DNA of 64,000 nt from Eremophila alpestris peregrina (taxonomy: Eukaryota > Chordata > Aves > Passeriformes > Alaudidae): the NCBI GenBank assembly GCA_009792885.1, contig WMCF01000003.1:14656297-14720296 (forward strand), read 5' to 3'. This document shows, piece after piece, positions 50,701 through 63,162 of the stretch (positions are counted from its first letter, which is position 1; each line of letters opens with the position of its first letter). The notes below the pieces were generated by a model. The model was not told the DNA's origin. It was given only the letters and a program-made list of their open reading frames with translations, and searched no databases. A program made the translations under genes and the position numbers.

Positions 50701-53700
50701 TTTTATTGCCCTGTAAAGGATTCTGCAGTGAGTGAGCCGGAGATTGGACAGTTGCATCCCAGTCATATTTTAACACAACACAGACAGCAGATGCTTCAAG
50801 AAGATTATATTTCTTCATGTGCATTGAGTCTCCAGGGAGATTACACACTCAGGGTCAAGGGCTTTAGGGGGCTGGCTCTACAGCCCTGCAGGAGGATTTT
50901 TCTGTTACCAGCAAAAAATATCTGAAAAGCACAGGGCATTCTGCCAAGCCCTCTATATGGAGTCAGCAGGAAATGCTGCTCCCAAGAGATATTTTACCTA
51001 CAGCTCTGTAAGGGATAGCTTTTATTATAACAATAGCATTGATCAAATATCCCCATTGCTGCTCCAAGTATTGGGGCTGAGCCTGAGCAGAGGAGCAGCA
51101 GTTACTCATTGCACTGTTAAGAGGCTATTTGTGTGTGGGAAAACTGTCTGCTTCTGTAAAGGCAGGCAGGAATGGGCACTTCATCACAGTATGGTGTTTT
51201 TGAAATGCAGATCTCTTGGCCAAGGAAATCATTAGCTGGCCAGCTCAGAAGACCATGCAAGGGAGACAATTATGTCCAAAGATGCGATGAAAGCCCTCAT
51301 GGGGCTCCCACTGTACACACAGACAAGACAGAGATATTTTAATGAGGTTTTAAAAAGAAGCTCCCTCTTCCTGCTCCCAATCCTGCATGACTGTTAATTT
51401 ATCTGCTTTGTATATTGAAGGATTAAGACTGAGCAAGCCCTGCTAGAATAAGAAGTGACATGAGATTTATCAATCCAAACCTTGACACCAAGCCCCCTAA
51501 AATCCAGCCCTGAAATACCTGTAAGTATCAGTACAACTCAAATGCAGATTCAGGCACTCCAGGGTGCCAGCTCATAGCCAGGCTCAGTAGCCTCTGGGCC
51601 CAGCCTGGCCCAGCACAGGAAGGTGGTGCTCTCCCAGCTTTTGGCAGCTGCTGGAGCCAGACACTCCTAACAAGGAGTGCCTGTGCAGCCCAGCTGCTTG
51701 CAAGACAAAAGGATGCACCAGAGTAGACATGGGCCCGCCTACAACTGGTTCCTGAAGAAAAGGTAATGTCCTTAGTCTGGACTAATTTCTTTGTTATTCT
51801 GTGTCTCATGCTTGCAGGCTCTTGCTCATAGCTTGTAGGCTCTGTGTAAAATGCTACGAAATCATAGAGGGAATGTTTTATGCTCACTGAATGGTGAAAT
51901 CAGTAACACTGGATGAGAACCAAAAAGGGAATGTGGACCTCACTTATTACTAAATCTTGCCTCAAACAAAGCTGCTTCAAATTTTCATGCTTTAGTAAGG
52001 AAAGAACATTAACCAAGAAAACCAGGATTTACCTCAAGTACTGAAATCTGCACAAGAGAAAGGAACTGATTTTAGCAAGTGCCCTCCAAAACCTGCAGAG
52101 CCATATGGAGCATCAGTATAGGTTTGCAGTGCTGCTGGCTGGAAAACATGAACTGCCCCAGCCTCATGCACAGAGGTTAATGGTGCCAGAAATGGTAAAT
52201 GGCAGGAAGTGTTTCTGAGGTGGAATGCAGATAACACATTTCCATTTACCAAGTCATCAGTCTTCCCACCTTGATGTATAAGAAGAAAGTCTTGCTCTTT
52301 TTGGATTCCCTCAATAGCCACACTTTTGTGGCTGAATTGGTGTCAGCAATTTCCTTTTTTCTTCAAGTTCTGAACAGTCAGGAAGAATGGAGGCACTTGT
52401 AAGCAGAGGAAATTAGCAGTGGGGAGGAAAGACTGTGAGAATTCCTGCTCATACCAACCTTTTTTTAAAATTTCATTTAAAATATATACTTTTGATATTA
52501 TGTGTTTATTTTGATTGTTGACAGAGTGCATGAAAAGAGCCAGTGTGTTACTCTAGGCATTTTTGGCAGATAGAAAGGCTAGTTATCCAGTTAAAGATCA
52601 GCAGCTAACCCACAGCAAAGCTTAATCTCCAGCCAAAAGCTTAATCTAACAGAAACCAAACATCTGCCCTTCTTGGGTATGCTGGGATGGAGACAGAAGT
52701 CGTGGCTTCTGGATGGCTCCAGAATTTTCTTCATCTTCTGACTCTTCCCAGATGGCAAAGCAGGGTCTGGGCACTCTCTCTGTGGTTTAGGTACAAGACT
52801 GTGGGGTGGGATGGCACAATTACAGCTACAAAACCTCAGAGTGAACCATACATAGGTCTAGTACAATTAACAGCATCTCTCTCTTGCCCTGCAAAACATT
52901 CTGCTCTTTCTGGATTTTCTCTCCCAGTGTCTCTCTTCATACCCAGCAGATTGAAACCATTATCTGGAATAAGACAGTGAATGCTGCTTTTTTTTTTTTT
53001 TCACTCTATTTAATTTTTGACCTCTGCTGCTTTTTACTATTCTAGTCTTGGTTTATAATAGGAAATTGAAAGCTCAAAGATTTCCTTCACATCTGACATT
53101 CATTCATCCTCCCAGCTTCTTTTTGTCCCAGTGAGATTAAAGACAGAGAGAAAGAAACAATCAAAACTGTGTGTTTATGGTCCATGTTTTTAATACCCAA
53201 ACCTCTGCTTCTGTTCTCAGCTTGATTTGCTGTAACTTTATTCACTTCACTGACCTCATTCTGAACCCTCAGCAATGTAAGAAGGAAATTGGGTGATGCA
53301 TTAAAATACTGACATATTTTAAACGTAACACTGAAAGTTGTGTTTAAACAAGTCATCTTGCTCATCTGCCCATTTCCCACCCATTATCACTTGTCTATAT
53401 TCCTGATCTTATCAGTCAAGCCTAGCTATTTGAAAAGTGACCACAGATCTAGAGTGACTCAAGTTTTACCAGCCTGGGACATTTCTCTCCTGATTCTCTT
53501 CAGATGGCTCCAGTTAGAAATATGTCAGCTGTGCAACCCCGGGGATGAAAGCATTTCAAGCTGGAAGCCCTAAAATGAAGCCAGCTCAAATCAGAGGCTT
53601 TAAAAAAATCATTTGGCCTTTGTCTGTGACTTGGTGAGTTCCCACTGCGAGGTCAGGGAAACACACAGCTCCCAGGGGAAGCTGAATAATAGCCAGTTGA

Positions 53701-56700
53701 ATCAAACTTTTGGGACCATACAGCTGTTGAGTCACACAGTCCAGGATACACCTGTCCCAACTGATGCCATGATTGCACAGCTGATGAAAGTCAGTGATGA
53801 ATTCAGGATGTGTCTATCTTCTGTCAGCTCACTGGCACCTTTCCTTCTGGTGCATTTTATTTTGCAAAGCTGAGAGTGTTCTCATTTCGTGCCCTTTCCC
53901 TCTTTGGTGTGAAAACTGAGGTCCAGGTTAAGATTCCTTCAGTGACTGGACTGGATTGGACTCTGATGCTTCATGCAGATTTATAAGCCTCTGTCCTAAA
54001 GCCCAACGAAACAAAAGTTCAGTTATTAGACAGCTAATAGGACCCTGGCTCAGCAAAACAGCTAATCATGCATTCAGCTTCTTGCTGTACAAATGTCCTA
54101 TTTTACTTCAATTAAGTATAGGCTTAATTTGCTGCATAGTTAATTTAATACAATTTGCTGTAGTGATTTATTTAAAAAATAGCTATGGCTCTGTAAAATC
54201 AATTTGTCATGGGCAGTCAATGTGGGGTGAGGATAATGTGATCATAGCTATAACATTGTACCCAAACACTGAGTGGCAAACATGCTTGCCTGGATAGTCT
54301 CTGTAGTAATTGAGTCTGTGGTACTGGAGTTCTGGGGTGATACTTGCATATATTACTGCTGTGTGCTCATCCCAGTAAAATGGATAAGAAGTGCCATGCT
54401 TCAAGCTAAAAAAATAATCACCACAGAATTAACCTGATCTCTTCTTTCCTCTGTGGTTAAATCTTCTGTAATTATCCACTAAGAAATCTCTTCCATCTGT
54501 TCCCCAACAGTGCTAAGACATAGGACACTGGGTCTCTGTTTTGATCTTGTTTGAGACTGCTGAGTTCCTTGTAGGTGTGTGTGAGCATGAGTAACATCCA
54601 ACTGCAGGGCATGAAGATGTCTCATTCTTTCACAGGCAAGCAGAAGACTGTAAAGCACAAATACTGTGGCAGTGGAGACATTCTGCTTTCTCTGCCCAGG
54701 TTTGCTGGTGTGTTCTGTCTTCCAGGACACTTGGCCACCTTTGGAAACACTTAAACAACATCTAGGGGAGAACGGTGAGGATGTCTGGAGCAGTTTCCTT
54801 TGTAGTTCCAGCCATAGGGATCTCATTCGTTGCTTTAAAAATAAGTAGAATGAAACTCATGCAAAAGCCTAGGGCCCCAGACCAAAACAATAAAAGGAAT
54901 GAAATGTTCCAGGCTTTGTTTGCTTTCTGGTTTGTGTGTTTATTGTTTGAAATAAGAGCTACTGGGTTGAGATCAGCTGCTGAGTTATCAGAGCAATCAG
55001 TCTGTAGCATCACAAAGTGAAGATTCCATTTCCCCCATTTCAGCTGCACAGAGATGAGTGTCTAAGATCTACTCTGCTGGTGTTGTCTGAGCTAAAAAGC
55101 TCACCTCTCAGTCGAGTCCACTGGTTCCTGTTGTCTCTTTTCTCCACTGAAGAATTCTACAGATGGAGCGAGGGCTGTACCTGAAAGCAACAGATGTCCT
55201 ACCCTAATTGGTAAAACCAGGCACCATCAGTGCTAATTGCATGGTGTCTGAGTGTGATGACAAGGGGTACACAGTTCACTTTCACTACTGGTCACTGTGA
55301 GGTACTTTGATTTTTCTAGTCCATTTGCAGCTTCTCAAGAGAGGCTGAGTGCTGTGAAGGATCACAATGCTCCTAAAGGCCCCCTGCTGTGATATTTGTC
55401 ACTTCTTCGTCTGTCTCAGCATCTCCGGGAAAGCTGCAGGAAAATCTGTGCTGAGAGTGGCAAGGTGTGATGATTGCAGACATCACTGCTGGGACAACCA
55501 CAGTAAACAGAAGGTCAAGACAAGGCAGTATAAAGGGGTGTTGGTAAGGCACAGGTGAAAGGTGGGAGGATGTCAGGTTTGTTTTATGTAGGGTAAATTT
55601 GGTTTAGTATGTTCAGGTAAAGATCTGCTCTGTAACAACAATTTCACATAGATTATTGTGATGCTGCTGTATTACTTCATGGCCTTCTCATCTAACAGAA
55701 ACTTAACAGGGAAATATAAAAACTCCAAAGATTTTAATGACTTCTCCTGTCCCTTTAACCAGGAAAAGCTAAATGAAGTAGGAAGCTGATCTTGATGGGT
55801 AATCTTCTTAGATGAGTACAGGCTAAAAGTGGAATAATCCCTGAAGTCTCTCAATTTGTTTGTTGTAGTTTGGGCAGACAGCGAATGCAGAGGGGTTTTT
55901 CAAACACAGGTGGGGGCTGCCCTTCTGCCTGCAATAGCAGTGGATGTGGCCACTCTGCTTTTTTGTAAAAAGGGTAGGAGGTACAGATGATCCCTTTCAA
56001 AAAAAACTCTGCATTGCAGCTGAATATTTCTGAAATAGTTTTGGAGGTTATGGAGAATTCTGGACTCACAGAAGCATGTGTGAATAGGCAGAAAACAGAG
56101 ATACCTTCTGCCTGTCCTGAGGAAAAAAAAACTTCTTTTTCCTGGGTGAAAAGGTGTGTGGTCAGACAGGTCTTCACTAATACCTGAGGATTCATTATTA
56201 ATTGTGTTTAATCCTTCCTGAGCAGGAGGAAGAAGGTTAATTGCTTGGGCAGAAGCATTTATCCAGTCCACAGATGGTTCAGATGACTGGGGTGTGGGGG
56301 GAAGAATAAGTCAAAATGAAAAGATGGGCTACTTTTTCACAGGTCTGTTGTTCTTGATTTTTTTATTATAGCCAATGGCAACAGTGCCAAGCAGCTTCTA
56401 GAAACAACAGAAAGTGGTTTCCTTTCCTCCCACCCCATCCCTGGAGCAGATGCATCTGGCAAAATCTCGAGTTGAAGCAGCTTTGCTAAAGCTGTGCTGG
56501 TGTGGACAGCATGAAAAATAAAGTGTTTTCAACCAGGGTGCAGGCCTCCTCATGAGATCATTTGAATTTTTTTTTTTTTTTTGAGATGGGGAAGTCTTAA
56601 AGGATTGGAAGTAAATAAATCTCCAGCTCTTTGGGGAGACAGACACAGACAGAATAATTCATTGGAGGGTCCTTTGTGTACTGTTATTGAGCAGCCTCTT

Positions 56701-57609
56701 GGGACCTTAATTCCAGCATGTGCTGTTCTATTACTGTTTTGCAGTCTCCAGAGCTCATGGGTCATTTCTTTCTATTAACGAATGCAGCAGGCATCAAGTA
56801 GGTAACCCCAAGGAATAAGAATATATTAGACTAATTAGACACTAGTCAGCAAGCATAAGGTGGGGAATTGCCCTGAATATCTGGATTACCCTTGTGAATC
56901 AGAATTGTTGCTGTGTTCTCCTGGAGAAGACTCTTTTGGGGAGACATTTCCACAGGAGCAGGGGAACACTGCTAATTTTAAGGAAAGAATTGATAGTTGG
57001 AAAATAGCAATAAACCTGAAGATTGCAGTCAGTATCAGTGAGCTGACACTGTGTTAGTAATTATGTGAATCATCTGAAATGTTCCAGAATGCTAACTATT
57101 ATCTGAAAATGCTCACAAAAGGTTGTCTTAGGTTTGAGGAAGAAACTTTTCTGTGGAATCTTTTCCAGAAAGGAAATATCTTACCATTATCTTTTCTATT
57201 CTAGGAACTTGCAGAATTATTAAGTACTGAGTGTTTATTTTGGTAAGAACTGATAAGCATTTTATAATGTGTCCTTCAAATCAGACTATCCCTTTCTGCT
57301 TTCCCCTTAAACAGCTAATCACTATTCTCTTTTTTTTTTTAATTGTTGCACTTGATGTTAGATCCTTTTCATTCTGTGAGACCTCGTTTGTTGTTGCTGT
57401 TATACTTCTGCCTTTCTGTGACTCTTCCTCCAGTGTTGCCAGTTTAAATGACCTTCTTATGTTAATGTGGTGAAACTCAGTTCTTATAATAATCTCTTAG
57501 CTTTATTTATCCTTTCTTATAATAAGTTCCAGAAGCAGCAAAAGGCTTAGACTAGCACAGTTCTCTGCTGTATCATGCCTGACACATGAGTCTATTGGAC
57601 TGGCACTGC

Positions 57610-57755
57610 TTCCTCTGTTTGCAGACTAACTAGGCAAAAACAAAGCCAAGATGGAAAACAGACACCCAGTTGTCAAGGGGCTTGACCAAGGTCACAGAGC
57701 AGAGCTGTTTACAGAGTGCCCTGATTCCCTGGCCACTGCTGTCCTAGTCAAACAT
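57610..57755 (+). mobile_element. Possible MIR-like relic
   Basis: The pieces 'tgtttgcagact', 'ggggcttgaccaaggtcacagagcagagctg' and 'agagtgccctgattccctggccactgctgtcct', read separately, resemble the MIR 3' segment (ttgcccaaggtcacacagc followed by the degraded terminal block). It is too diverged to be certain. Confidence 0.35.
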
Positions 57756-58950
57756 ATGGAAGCTGTGATTCTGCCTGCTGTGCTGCTGCTTGAGAACATT
57801 GACAGTGACTAAGCATATGTGAACACATCTCTGGTTATCCTCTGAATGTTCTCTCCCTCCTTACACAGAGAAGATGATGCACAACTATTTGACACTAGGT
57901 TTAAAGGCATATCTGCAAATCTGAGAAGCAGACTGGGGAACAGTCATGACACCTCTGAGAAATGAGATTCAAAGAACATGCAAGAGATGTACCTGGCTGT
58001 ATTGATTTTGCTCATAAATTTTCTGAAGTACTTGGCTGGTAAGATTTTCTTCCCTTGCTCAATGTCCCAAAACAGTTCTGTGGTTTAATACAGGTATTTT
58101 GTTTGTGTAGAAAGTGGAAAGGAAGCCTGATGGCCTGGAGGTGAAAGAAAAGCCCAGATGCATTTGTGGGAGGAAAGAAAACTCATCAAGGCAATGCTCC
58201 TCTTTCCTCTGGTGGGAAGGCAGGGCTTCTGCTACCCCTGTACTGAGGAGGAAACAGTAGTTCATGACAAGTTATACTATGGTCAGGTCCTCTTTTTTAC
58301 ATTGAAACTAAACTGCAGCAACAGACATATTTTCCCTTACCTTAGACAGCTTTTCTCAAATGTGACTCACATTTTTCAAGTCAACTTTTAAAGGCCGACT
58401 ACACTAGGAGGAGCTCTTCCTCCATGCCACCTCTCCCTGTTCAGCTGCCTTCTCACTACAGCTCTGAGCTGCTTTTGTATGGGCTGCTTACTCCCTGCCC
58501 AGCTTCTTAAATCCTCTGGATTTCTTTGAGCATGTAAGCTCCCTTCAAGGTATGAAAGAAACATTAATTCCCTGACCCTTTTTGACATATGGTTGTTGGG
58601 CATTTTACGATAGCTTCTTGCTGCTTCTGCTGTTCACTCATTTGGAAGAGTGGCTGAAGTGTTCTGTAGTTTGCAGCTTTGCTGTGGCATTTGCTTTTCA
58701 GAATAGACAAAAGCCCAGCCATGCACTTCCCAGTGCACAATTTCTCAGGTAGATGTCCAAGGTAGTTTGGCCCATTTTTTCTTCAGATGGATTATTTTTT
58801 TGGTTCTGTAAGGATTATGCAGATAATTTATACACAGTAATAAGTTCAATACTTTCTACTATAAGCAAGAGTGAGTTGGGAAACTCACCCCATGGACATT
58901 CATGTCAGTCATGTTTGATGACTTCTTCTCCCTGTTACATACAGAAATTC

Positions 58951-59510
58951 CCTATATCAGGAGTAGTGTGGCCAGCAGGACTAGGGAAAAGATTCTTCTC
59001 CTGTATTTGGCATTGGTGAAACCACATCTCGAGTATTGGATCCAGTTCTGAACCCCTCAATTCAGGAAGTACTGGTGGATGTCCAGAGAAGGGCAACAAA
59101 GCTGGTGAAGGTGCTTGAGTTCAGTGAGGAGCAGCTGAGGGAGCTGGGGTTGTTTAGCCTAACAAAAAGGTGACTCAGGCCTTATCATTCTCCACAGCTA
59201 CCTGAAAAGATGCTGTAGGCAGGTGGGGTGTGGCCTCCTCTCCCAAGTAACCAACAGCACAAGAGGACATGGAGTTAAACTGCACGAGGGGAGGTTTAGG
59301 TTGGATGTTAGGAGGAATTTCTTCACAGAAAGAGTGACTGAGCATTGGAATGGGCTGCCCAAGGAGGTGGTGGAGTCACTGTCCCTGCAGTTGTTTTAAG
59401 GAAAGGCTGGATGTGGCACGTGGAACCAAGGTGTGACAAGGTAGTGTTCGGTCATAGGTTGGACTCGATGACCCCAGAGCTCTTTTCCATCCTAATTGAT
59501 TCCATGATTC
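58951..59510 (+). mobile_element. CR1 LINE 3' fragment
   Basis: The sequence follows the CR1 3' end. It has 'aggagtagtgtggccagcagg', 'ttggtgaaaccacatctcgag', 'tggatgtccagagaagggcaac', 'gaggtttaggttggatgttag', 'cattggaatgggctgcccaa' and 'aggttggactcgatgacccc', ending in 'gattccatgattc', a variant of the CR1 ATTCTATG-type terminal repeat. It is 5'-truncated and its frames are broken. It sits only about 200 bases upstream of the RAD51B CpG island. Confidence 0.93.
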
Positions 59511-59699
59511 ACATTATGGGGCATTTCTCTCACAGCTGGCAGCAGAGCAGATGTCTGTGAGCCCTAAATATGAAGACAAGGACATCATTCCAATACTCTT
59601 TACTAAGATCTGACCGCGTGCATGGCACTCTCCATGCTAGAGACTTTAGGGTTTTGTAGACGCTTTTGTGCAGAGGACGGAAGGAATTTCTACATTACA

Positions 59700-60300
59700 G
59701 CACAAGAGCGCCGCGCAAGGCTCCCGCCTCCGGGGGTACTCTCACGTTCACGGGCGGAAGGAACACTGAACCCCCCCGTCGGGCCCTCAGTCTCCGCAAA
59801 GGAGAGAGCACTCTCCTCACTTAGCCGGTGCAGTCGGACACGACCCCACACAACCCCGCCACCATCACAGCCGCGCGCCCCCGCGAACTACCGCTCCCGG
59901 CATGCCCCGCGCTCCGCCGGCCGTCAGCCGTGCACGATGATTGGCGGCAGCGCAGCCAATCGCGAGCACAGGCCTTGCCCGGCGGCCCCGCCCCCTGCGC
60001 CCGCCGCGGGAGCCTTCGCAAAGTTGGCGGGTGCGCGGTTCCGCTCCCGCGGCTGGGCCGGCCCGGCCCGGCACGGCACCCGTGGCCCGGCACCGCACCG
60101 CATTGCACCGCAGCCCGGGCCCGGCGAGGGGCTGTGTGCGGCGGGAGAGCCCCAGCCGGGGGGTGAGGCTGCTTTGCGGCGGGAGCGGGTGTTCTGGTGC
60201 CCGCGGTTTTCGCTGCCGGGGGCGAGAGGTGGCCGGGCTGGGTCTCCGGCTGCAGGCGCATCCACATGTCCCAGGCTGATGCGGCGGAGGGAGCCTGAAA
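59700..60300 (+). promoter_or_regulatory. RAD51B: CpG island 2, RAD51B promoter
   Basis: This is a compact CpG-dense block immediately upstream of the RAD51B start exon. Visible elements are a ZNF143/Staf-type site (actaccgctcccggcatgcc, from 59887), an inverted CCAAT (attgg, 59940-59944) facing a direct CCAAT (59956-59960), and an E2F-like site (ttggcggg, 60024-60031). There is no clear TATA box. This motif mix is common in housekeeping, cell-cycle-linked and bidirectional promoters. The 233- and 235-codon frames crossing it on opposite strands come from low stop density and are not genes. Confidence 0.8.
60050..60162 (+). other. RAD51B: Candidate non-coding RAD51B exon 1 (start approximate)
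   Basis: The best donor in the island is ccgggg/gtgagg at 60162/60163. RAD51B in other vertebrates has a 5' UTR first exon with the start codon in exon 2, which fits here. Intron 1 would then be 60163-61046 (884 bases). The transcription start is unknown, so the left edge is a placeholder. Confidence 0.45.
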
Positions 60301-61046
60301 CTGTGGCGTTCCTTCCTGTTTAAGGAGAATTTTGTAGACGGGCCAATAAAGTTTCCATCGTGTGAAGATGCGGAGGCCTGTGCATCTGCAAAGTTGTAGC
60401 AGTTTTGCGTTATGGCAGACGTTTGCGATATTTGCACTTACTACATTATAAAAACTTGTTTTGCCTGAATGTCTGTATGAATCAATACCAGGAATGTTGC
60501 CTAAATAATATGTGTGCAACAGGCACATGGTCGAGCATACATATTGGGTTGTACTGGGCTGGACAGCATCCTGTAGCGTTTTGTGATGCAGAATTCAATG
60601 TCAATGGGTCACCAAAATTGAGTGCTGCATTCTAGTAGTGAATGTTCTGGGGTTGAATGCTTACTGTGATTGTTCTACAATTCACGTTCAGGCATCCAAA
60701 GATGATTATTTCTTGCCAGTGTGGTATAGCGTGAGGGATTCTTGTTCAGCTCATGACTGTGTAATTTCTAGCTTTCTTATATCCCAGTAACATCTGTCCT
60801 ACAGACTGCTGACACTTCTGTTCTTACTGGTATGTTCTCATACACAGTCGAATATGAGATACAATTTAACAAAACTGCATTCAGACTGGTAATATAATTT
60901 AATGTGACACATACTTACATGGGAAATCTATATCACATTGCATCATGGATATGTGCACACCTCTCTGTTCTTTAGCAAGAAGTTCGTGGAATTGTCCACA
61001 TAGTCATATTCAAATCATCTTTCAAACTTTTTTGTCTGCCCTGTAG
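60301..61046 (+). other. RAD51B intron 1, remaining part
   Basis: AT-leaning non-coding sequence without a recognised repeat. It ends in a pyrimidine-rich acceptor (ttgtctgccctgtag) at 61046. A frame of 76 codons at 60405-60635 has no family resemblance. Confidence 0.6.
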
Positions 61047-61140
61047 ATTGGGAAGCATGGCTGCTAAGAAACTAAGAAGAGCTCAGTTGTCTCAGGAAAT
61101 GTGTGAAAGGCTGAGTCGCTATCAGATCACAACCTGCCAG
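61047..61140 (+). CDS. RAD51B: RAD51B exon 2, start codon at 61057 (residues 1-28)
   Basis: RAD51B is a RAD51 paralogue. With RAD51C, RAD51D and XRCC2 it forms the nuclear BCDX2 complex, which supports RAD51 filament assembly in homologous recombination. The exon follows the acceptor ctgtag and ends at the donor cag/gtgaaa. Its ATG (61057) has strong Kozak context (agcATGg). The 28 codons (MAAKKLRRAQLSQEMCERLS, then RYQITTCQ) align without gaps to the vertebrate RAD51B N terminus and belong to the small helical N-terminal domain. Phase is 0 at the exit. Only the first three coding exons are in the window. The gene continues to the right and is usually very long because of large later introns. 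Confidence 0.95.
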
Positions 61141-61451
61141 GTGAAAGAGTTATTTTGTGGGGGGTGGGTATTTTGTGGATCGATTTGGTTTGGTGATTTT
61201 GATGTTTTGTGGGTGGATTGATGTTTGTTTTTTTGGTTGTTTTTTTTGTTTGTGTGTGTGACTGTGTGGTTTTAATGCATGTTGAGTTCACTTTTTGGCA
61301 GTTTAAATAAACAGTGAGCTTTAATTTCTATAAAGTAGGGAGCATTTCAGACTCTCTCTGGCCTGCAGCCTTGTAAAAATAGAGCTTTAAAATGGTAGAT
61401 GCCTAACTAAAACTTTTAAACTTTTATGTACTTACTATCCATGTGGAGGTA

Positions 61452-61833
61452 GGGCAGTCACAGAAGCAGCTCTTGAGAAGGACCTGGGGATGCTGGTGGA
61501 CAACAAAGTGTCCCTGAGCCAGCAGTGTGTCCTTGTGGCCAAGAAGGCCAATGGGATCCTGGGCTGCATTAGGAGGAGCATTGGCAGCAGGTCAAGGGAG
61601 GTGATTCTGCCCTTCTACTCAGCCCTGGTGAGGCCTGACCTGGAGTGCTGTGTCCAGTTCTGGGCTCCTCAGTACCAGAGACACAGGGGGCTCCTGGAGC
61701 AGGTCCAGTGAAGATGAAGAGGGAATTAAAACATCTCTCTTACAAGGAAAGTCTGAGAGAGCTGGGCTTGTTCAGTCTCCAGAAGAGATGACTGAGAGGG
61801 GTCTTCATCAATGTGTAAAAGTATCTGCAGGGA
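61452..61833 (+). mobile_element. CR1 LINE fragment in RAD51B intron 2
   Basis: The + strand encodes a degraded CR1 C-terminal reverse-transcriptase segment, with LVDNKVSLSQQC, KKANGILGCIRRSI and LPFYSALVRPDLECCVQFWA matching family motifs. It continues with 'agagctgggcttgttcagtctccagaagagatgactgagaggg' (in pieces) and stops near 'aagtatctgcaggga'. The usual 3' UTR end is absent, so it is truncated at both ends. It lies about 110 bases upstream of exon 3. Confidence 0.92.
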
Positions 61834-61942
61834 CAGTTGGTAAACCTATGGAATATGTACTAACTTTGGACAGCTTGCATCAGTTTAGTCTCCAGCCTGG
61901 ATTTCTAGGTTGAGCTCTCTGAATTGCTCTGTAATCTTTCAG

Positions 61943-62056
61943 GACTTCTTATGTCTTTCCCTCTTGGAACTAATGAAAGTGACAGGACAGAGCTACTATG
62001 AGGTGCAGAAGCTTCTTTGTAAAGTCAGCCGAGCTTGTGCTCCCAAAATGCAGACA
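61943..62056 (+). CDS. RAD51B: RAD51B exon 3 (residues 29-66)
   Basis: The 38 codons start DFLCLSLLELMKVTGQSYYE and continue VQKLLCKVSRACAPKMQT. They match the helix-hairpin-helix-like part of the RAD51B N-terminal domain with no gap. The exon is flanked by the acceptor atctttcag and the donor aca/gtaagt, phase 0 on both sides. Intron 2 (61141-61942) is 802 bases and holds the CR1 fragment. Confidence 0.96.
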
Positions 62057-63162
62057 GTAAGTATGCTTGTGTTGATACTGTTTTTGATACAGTACGTGGG
62101 AAAAAGCTGAACATTGTTGCTTGTCTTTTAAACTAGGAGGCTTGTGGTGTCTCAGTTTTATTGCACAATGACATATTTTTTTATTTTTAAATGTAGGTCT
62201 CTGGTGCACTTTAGCTTGATGCAGTTACGTTTATATTATAGCCCCATGAGATTGTTCAGGCTTGCAGCATCAGTTCTGAGTGCAGCAGGGAAATAAATCA
62301 TACTCTCTGCCAATCCAGCATGCAAAAATTGCTTCTAGTTTGTATCCTGCAGCTAAGAAAATAAAAATTTTGTTTACTACAAGCGTAAAATAAGAATTTT
62401 GGTATAAATTTGGTTTAGATCTAAAAGTGGTGCCAAGAATTGAAGTGATCCTGAAAAGAATTTCTTGAGGACTTCTTCCACCCATGTAAATGAGTTGTAG
62501 TGTGCCTTAGGCTACAGTAGCCGAACTGGGGAGGGTGCATGAAAGAAGCATGTTAGCTGCAATGCAGTGGTGGCTTTTTCTTTTCTTTTTTGAATTCATC
62601 TGAAAAGACGTCTTTTAGAACAGACAGTTCTGACCTCAGTCAATACAACCCCATTTTTATTCCTTACAAAAATAATCCATGTCTAAGTTTATTATGTGTA
62701 ATTGGCATAGTAATTATATGAGTAATTCTGTGAAATTTTAAATTCACTAATGTGCTGCAATAAACTTAGTAATAGAAGAAATAGTATGACTTTTACTGAA
62801 TGTATTTAAAGCTAGCAAATTGGCAACGAACATTGATCAGGGAGTTTTACAGGCTGAAAACAAACCTTGTTGAATAGAAGCAGACAGCTTTTGTCACATC
62901 ATGATTAAGGGCTTATTATTAATATTGTGGTGAGGGAGAGGAAAAAGACTTAGATTTGCTCTGTGAGCTATAAATGGAATATTAATACAAGGAAGGGTGA
63001 TGAGCTAAAGGCAGACTATAGCTGAATAGAACAATACTTTCTCATTGTCGAGTGTCAAGTCATACCAGGTTGTTGAAAGCAAACACAATTTTCCTATTTC
63101 CATTTTAAAAAGCATTTTCTGCTTTGCTTGTTTTCTTTTGCTATTTTTTCCTCCTTTTGTAG
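62057..63162 (+). other. RAD51B intron 3
   Basis: A 1106-base AT-rich intron with no recognisable repeat or exon. It ends in a long pyrimidine tract (cctccttttgtag) at 63162. Confidence 0.85.

Larger units (their letters stand above)
41611..58950. other. Intergenic region between TMEM229B and RAD51B
   Basis: About 17 kb was read on both strands without finding a coding exon I recognise. In particular I see no exon of PLEK2 or ZFYVE26, which flank these genes in human. AATAAA hexamers at 43952 and 44553 may belong to a longer TMEM229B 3' UTR. Present are a 24-bp direct repeat at 47.7 kb, a pyrimidine-rich strand at about 49430-49620, a poly-T run at about 56567-56582, a possible MIR relic at 57610-57755, and AT-rich unique segments (for example 54030-54240) that might be enhancers. 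The ORFs of 60-169 codons here look spurious. Confidence 0.55.

Noticed and set aside
41611..58950. Hidden PLEK2 or ZFYVE26 exons expected from mammalian gene order
   Set aside because: I looked for their pleckstrin-homology or N-terminal motifs among the frames on both strands and recognised none. Small diverged exons could still escape reading by eye.
59622..60528. 233-codon + strand and 235-codon - strand ORFs over the RAD51B CpG island
   Set aside because: Same cause: opposite-strand frames of equal quality in promoter DNA. The compositions are low-complexity and the region contains promoter motifs and a probable UTR exon.
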